Below are positions 61,669 to 64,000 of a stretch of 64,000 nucleotides of DNA, one piece after another (the first letter of the stretch is position 1; each line of letters starts with the position of its first letter). The stretch lies in contig NC_089222.1 in the NCBI RefSeq assembly GCF_963924675.1, positions 1,116,001 through 1,180,000 on the forward strand. Reading direction: 5' to 3'. A model generated the notes under the pieces. That model was not told the DNA's origin and searched no databases. It was given only the letters and a program-made list of their open reading frames with translations. The stretch comes from Phocoena phocoena. Lineage: Eukaryota; Chordata; Mammalia; Artiodactyla; Phocoenidae. Made by a program: the position numbers and the translations under genes.

Positions 61669-63414
61669 ACAGTGAAATAGAGAGCAATTCTTAAATAATT
61701 CACTCAGGGCATGTGATGCAACCGGGATTGACCACATCTACACCCAGAGCTGGTTGAGACATAAGGCTGGACACTTCAGGCTGATAGCATTCGTGAGTTT
61801 CGGTGAGCAAATGCAGACCCTTTGAAGTCATACTGCATGGTACCCATTCCATGGGTCCCAACTCTCCAGGTTCAAGGCATTCTTCCTCCAGCTAAAACAT
61901 GCATGGGAAACCCAGAGTATCATCCACCGTGTGATTGGGAATCGATTTAAAATGCATCTCAGTTTTCGTATCCTGGTCCTCGGGTTCACCATTCCAGATG
62001 CTTTACTAACACTCTCCCCGCTTGGAGAGTCAGTGCCTTTAACCTCCTGTTTGGCACAGCTTGCAATTTCTGTGCAAGATGAACAGGAATAGGGAGAACC
62101 AATGAGAGACTAGCTGTAGGTGTCTGCACGGGCAAATGTAACGCTCATTGCCGACCAGGAAGTGGAATTAAACAAAGGCTCAGCGAGCCCTGCTGAAAAG
62201 AGATTAGGGCCTGAAGCAATCCTGCGGTTTTGTGCCCAGCTCACAAGAAAGCGAGTTGAAGAAAGGAGCTCAGGGGCACTGTAATTCACAAACCTGCAGA
62301 GTTATAAATGACAGCTATCCTCCAAAAATATATTGAAGTAAGCCTGCGAAGGGGACTTGAAAGCGGGGCAGAATTTCAGGAAAACGATTGCAGGGGGTAG
62401 ACTGGATTTGCCCTGAAAGCATAGGAAAAGAGGCAGAACGTCGACAATGATGCACTTGGCCAAAAAGGGCGTATGCGTTTTTTCCTGAATATATTCAGGA
62501 AAAAACGCATTCGCCCTTTTTGGCCAACCAAGCAAGCCTGTAAAGAAATCTGCACTACAATGAAGTCTCACTGCCCCCGGGGCAAAAGGGCCATCTGAAA
62601 AAAATGTAAAATCCATAAAGGTAGGAAAGGATATGGAGAACAGGGAGCCTTGTTATGCTGATTGGCAGGATGTAAATTGCCAACAGCCACCCTGGAGAAG
62701 TGTATGGTGTTTCCTGAAACACGTAAGAAATAAAGCAACACAGCCTATGGCAATTGCACTTATGGTCCTATTCCTTAGGGAAATTAAAATCAAAAACAGA
62801 GAGCTACCCCAAAGTTTGGGACGGCTGTGTTCCCAAGAAGCTCGTCTACAGTACCAGGTAAATATCCCAGAAAGCAAAAAATGGATAAAGAAGTTGTGGC
62901 ACGTACGTACAATGCAATATCACTCAGCAATGAAATCTGTGTCATCAGGCCCGTAGCGGCATAGTGAGTGGATGCAGGTACGGTGATTCTACGTGAACTA
63001 CGTCACACAGAAACAGAAACATCATAAGATATCACTAATTCACGGAATGTAAACTTGACTACACATGAACTGAATTACAAAACAGAACAGGGTCTCAAAT
63101 TTAGAAAACCAACTAGTGCTTGCTTATGGGGAAAGGTGCGTTGGGGTGCTGCATAAAACCAGAGACTGAAATTAGCACAGATATCTTTCCATAAGCCAAA
63201 TATGTAATAGACAAGACCTACTCCTTGCTCAACGAAAGGGACTCAACACCACATATTCAACGCCTAGGAATATACATGACTAGGAAGAATCTTAAAACCC
63301 ATGGATATATATGTCTCCGTAACAGAATCAAGCGTGTGTACAGCGGCCGAAACGCAGCAGTGAAAATCCGATAAATCCCATTATGAAAATAAATTTCGAA
63401 AACAAAACACAAAG
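61669..63414 (+). repeat. Satellite unit 36 (chimeric)
   Basis: 1,746 bp. The left ~560 bp copies unit 31 (offset 8,729); the rest copies unit 34 (offset 3,491). The switch lies at ~62222-62252. Beta haplotype; ORF2 stop at 63050; class H. Confidence 0.92.
62456..62527. repeat. 72-bp palindrome (unit 36)
   Basis: One mismatch, gcattcg, as in units 29 and 34. Confidence 0.9.
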
Positions 63415-64000
63415 ACAGTGAAATAGAGAGCAATTTTTAAATAATTCACTCAGGGCATGTGATGCAACCGGGATTGACCACATCTACACCCAGAGCTGGT
63501 TTAGACATAAGGCTGGACACTTCAGGCTGATAGCATTGGTGAGTTTCGGTGAGCAAATGCAGACCCTTTGAAGTCATACTGCATGGTACCTATTCCATGG
63601 GTCCCAACTTTTCAGTTTCAAGTGATTCTTCCTCCAGCTAAAACATGCATGGGAAACCCACAGTATGGTCCACCGTGTGATTGGGAAACGATTAAAAATG
63701 CATCTCAGTTTCCGTATCCTGGTCCTCGGGTTCACCATTCCAGATGCTTTACTAACACTCTCCCCGCTTGGAGAGTCAGTGCCTTTAACCTCCTCTTTGG
63801 CACAGCTTGCAATTTCTGTGCAAAATGAACAGGAATAGGGAGAACCAATGAGAGACTAGCTGTAGGTGTCTGCACGGGCAAATGTAACGCTCATTGCCCA
63901 CCAGGAAGAGGAATTAAACAAAGGCTCAGTGTGCCCTGCTGGAAACAGATTAGGGCCTGAAGCAATCCTGCGGTTTTGTGCCCAGCTCACAAGAAAGCGA
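63415..64000 (+). repeat. Satellite unit 37 (partial, 5' part)
   Basis: Cut by the window edge before the palindrome. It copies the start of unit 35 at a 3,491-bp offset (accaactttt, agtttcaagtg). Confidence 0.9.

Larger units (their letters stand above)
1..64000 (+). repeat. L1-derived tandem satellite array, ~1,746-bp monomer
   Basis: The whole window is one head-to-tail array. A fixed landmark in the 3' UTR relic (ttacaaaacag) falls at 306, 1969, 3716, 5461, 7209, 8953, 10700, 12446 (mutated), 14193, 15939, 17685, 19432, 21176, 22922, 24669, 26415, 28161, 29906, 31653, 33399, 35144, 36888, 38635, 40381, 42126, 43870, 45617, 47363, 49109, 50855, 52601, 54347, 56091, 57838, 59584, 61330 and 63075. 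Spacing is 1,744-1,748 bp, except 1,663 bp between the first two. No inverted unit, SINE, LTR or unique insertion was seen. Each unit matches mammalian L1 from the ORF2 region downstream of the reverse transcriptase through the 3' UTR. The likely setting is constitutive heterochromatin. The unit size and L1 origin fit the common cetacean satellite as I remember it; species is inferred. Confidence 0.93.
49300..64000 (+). repeat. Higher-order repeat: 8,729-bp pentamer offset plus 3,491-bp dimer offset
   Basis: The stretch ~49.3-53.5 kb recurs at ~58.1-62.2 kb, an offset of 8,729 bp (49449 to 58178; 52940 to 61669). Shared private variants are gcggctgaaacg, taactaattc, gcattcg in the palindrome, tatctttcc, gtaacagaatc and tcaaataaat. 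From ~62.23 kb the sequence switches to a copy of 58.7-60.5 kb at an offset of 3,491 bp (58965 to 62456; 59924 to 63415). Confidence 0.8.

Noticed and set aside
1..64000. CRISPR-like or VNTR array
   Set aside because: Repeat and 'spacer' are both conserved: the entire ~1.75 kb is the repeat, and there are no variable spacers.

Overview
This window is a single, uninterrupted head-to-tail satellite array from a mammalian genome. It holds about 37 copies of one ~1,746-bp monomer, all in the same orientation, with no unique sequence, no other transposon and no host gene that I can see. Using the A-rich junction as the phase, there is one partial unit at 1-645, 36 complete units (646-63414) and one partial unit at 63415-64000. 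Complete units are 1,743-1,748 bp long, except the first (1,663 bp), which carries an ~83-bp deletion.

Each monomer reads, on the + strand, as a degenerate 5'-truncated LINE-1 3' end. About 1.38 kb matches the region downstream of the reverse transcriptase in L1 ORF2 through to its stop codon. About 0.36 kb of L1 3' UTR follows, ending in AATAAA and a short A-rich tail. The clearest protein match is the ORF2p C-terminus: the satellite's 'KWIKKLWHVRTMQYHSAMK' and 'PWRSVWCFLK' against the WIKKMW..YTMEYY.AIK and PLWKSVWRFL segments known from mammalian L1 ORF2p. All copies carry stops and frameshifts, so nothing here should encode a working protein. The 3' UTR looks like the cetartiodactyl type. 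From memory, the common cetacean heavy satellite has ~1.58-kb units in delphinids and ~1.74-1.76-kb units in other cetaceans, and it has been reported to be L1-derived. A non-delphinid whale or dolphin relative is therefore my best guess; this is inference, not a database result.

The most striking element is a 72-bp palindrome with no spacer in every monomer, inside the ORF2 relic. Ten copies are perfect. One copy has a matched pair of changes in the two arms, and one copy has lost its right arm in a deletion.

Layout by higher-order structure: (1) 1-2.3 kb, edge units including the deleted one; (2) ~2.3-8.3 kb, a dimer repeat (offset ~3,493 bp); (3) ~10.3-25.6 kb, a trimer repeat (offset 5,237-5,239 bp); (4) ~25.6-43.9 kb, a tetramer repeat (offset 6,982-6,984 bp), with almost identical copies at ~29.9-36.9 and ~36.9-43.9 kb; (5) ~45.0-48.3 kb, units of the trimer class again; (6) 49.3-64 kb, a segment repeated at an 8,729-bp offset, then a further partial copy at a 3,491-bp offset, with a sharp breakpoint at ~62.23 kb. 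This is the pattern expected from repeated unequal crossing over and gene conversion in heterochromatin.
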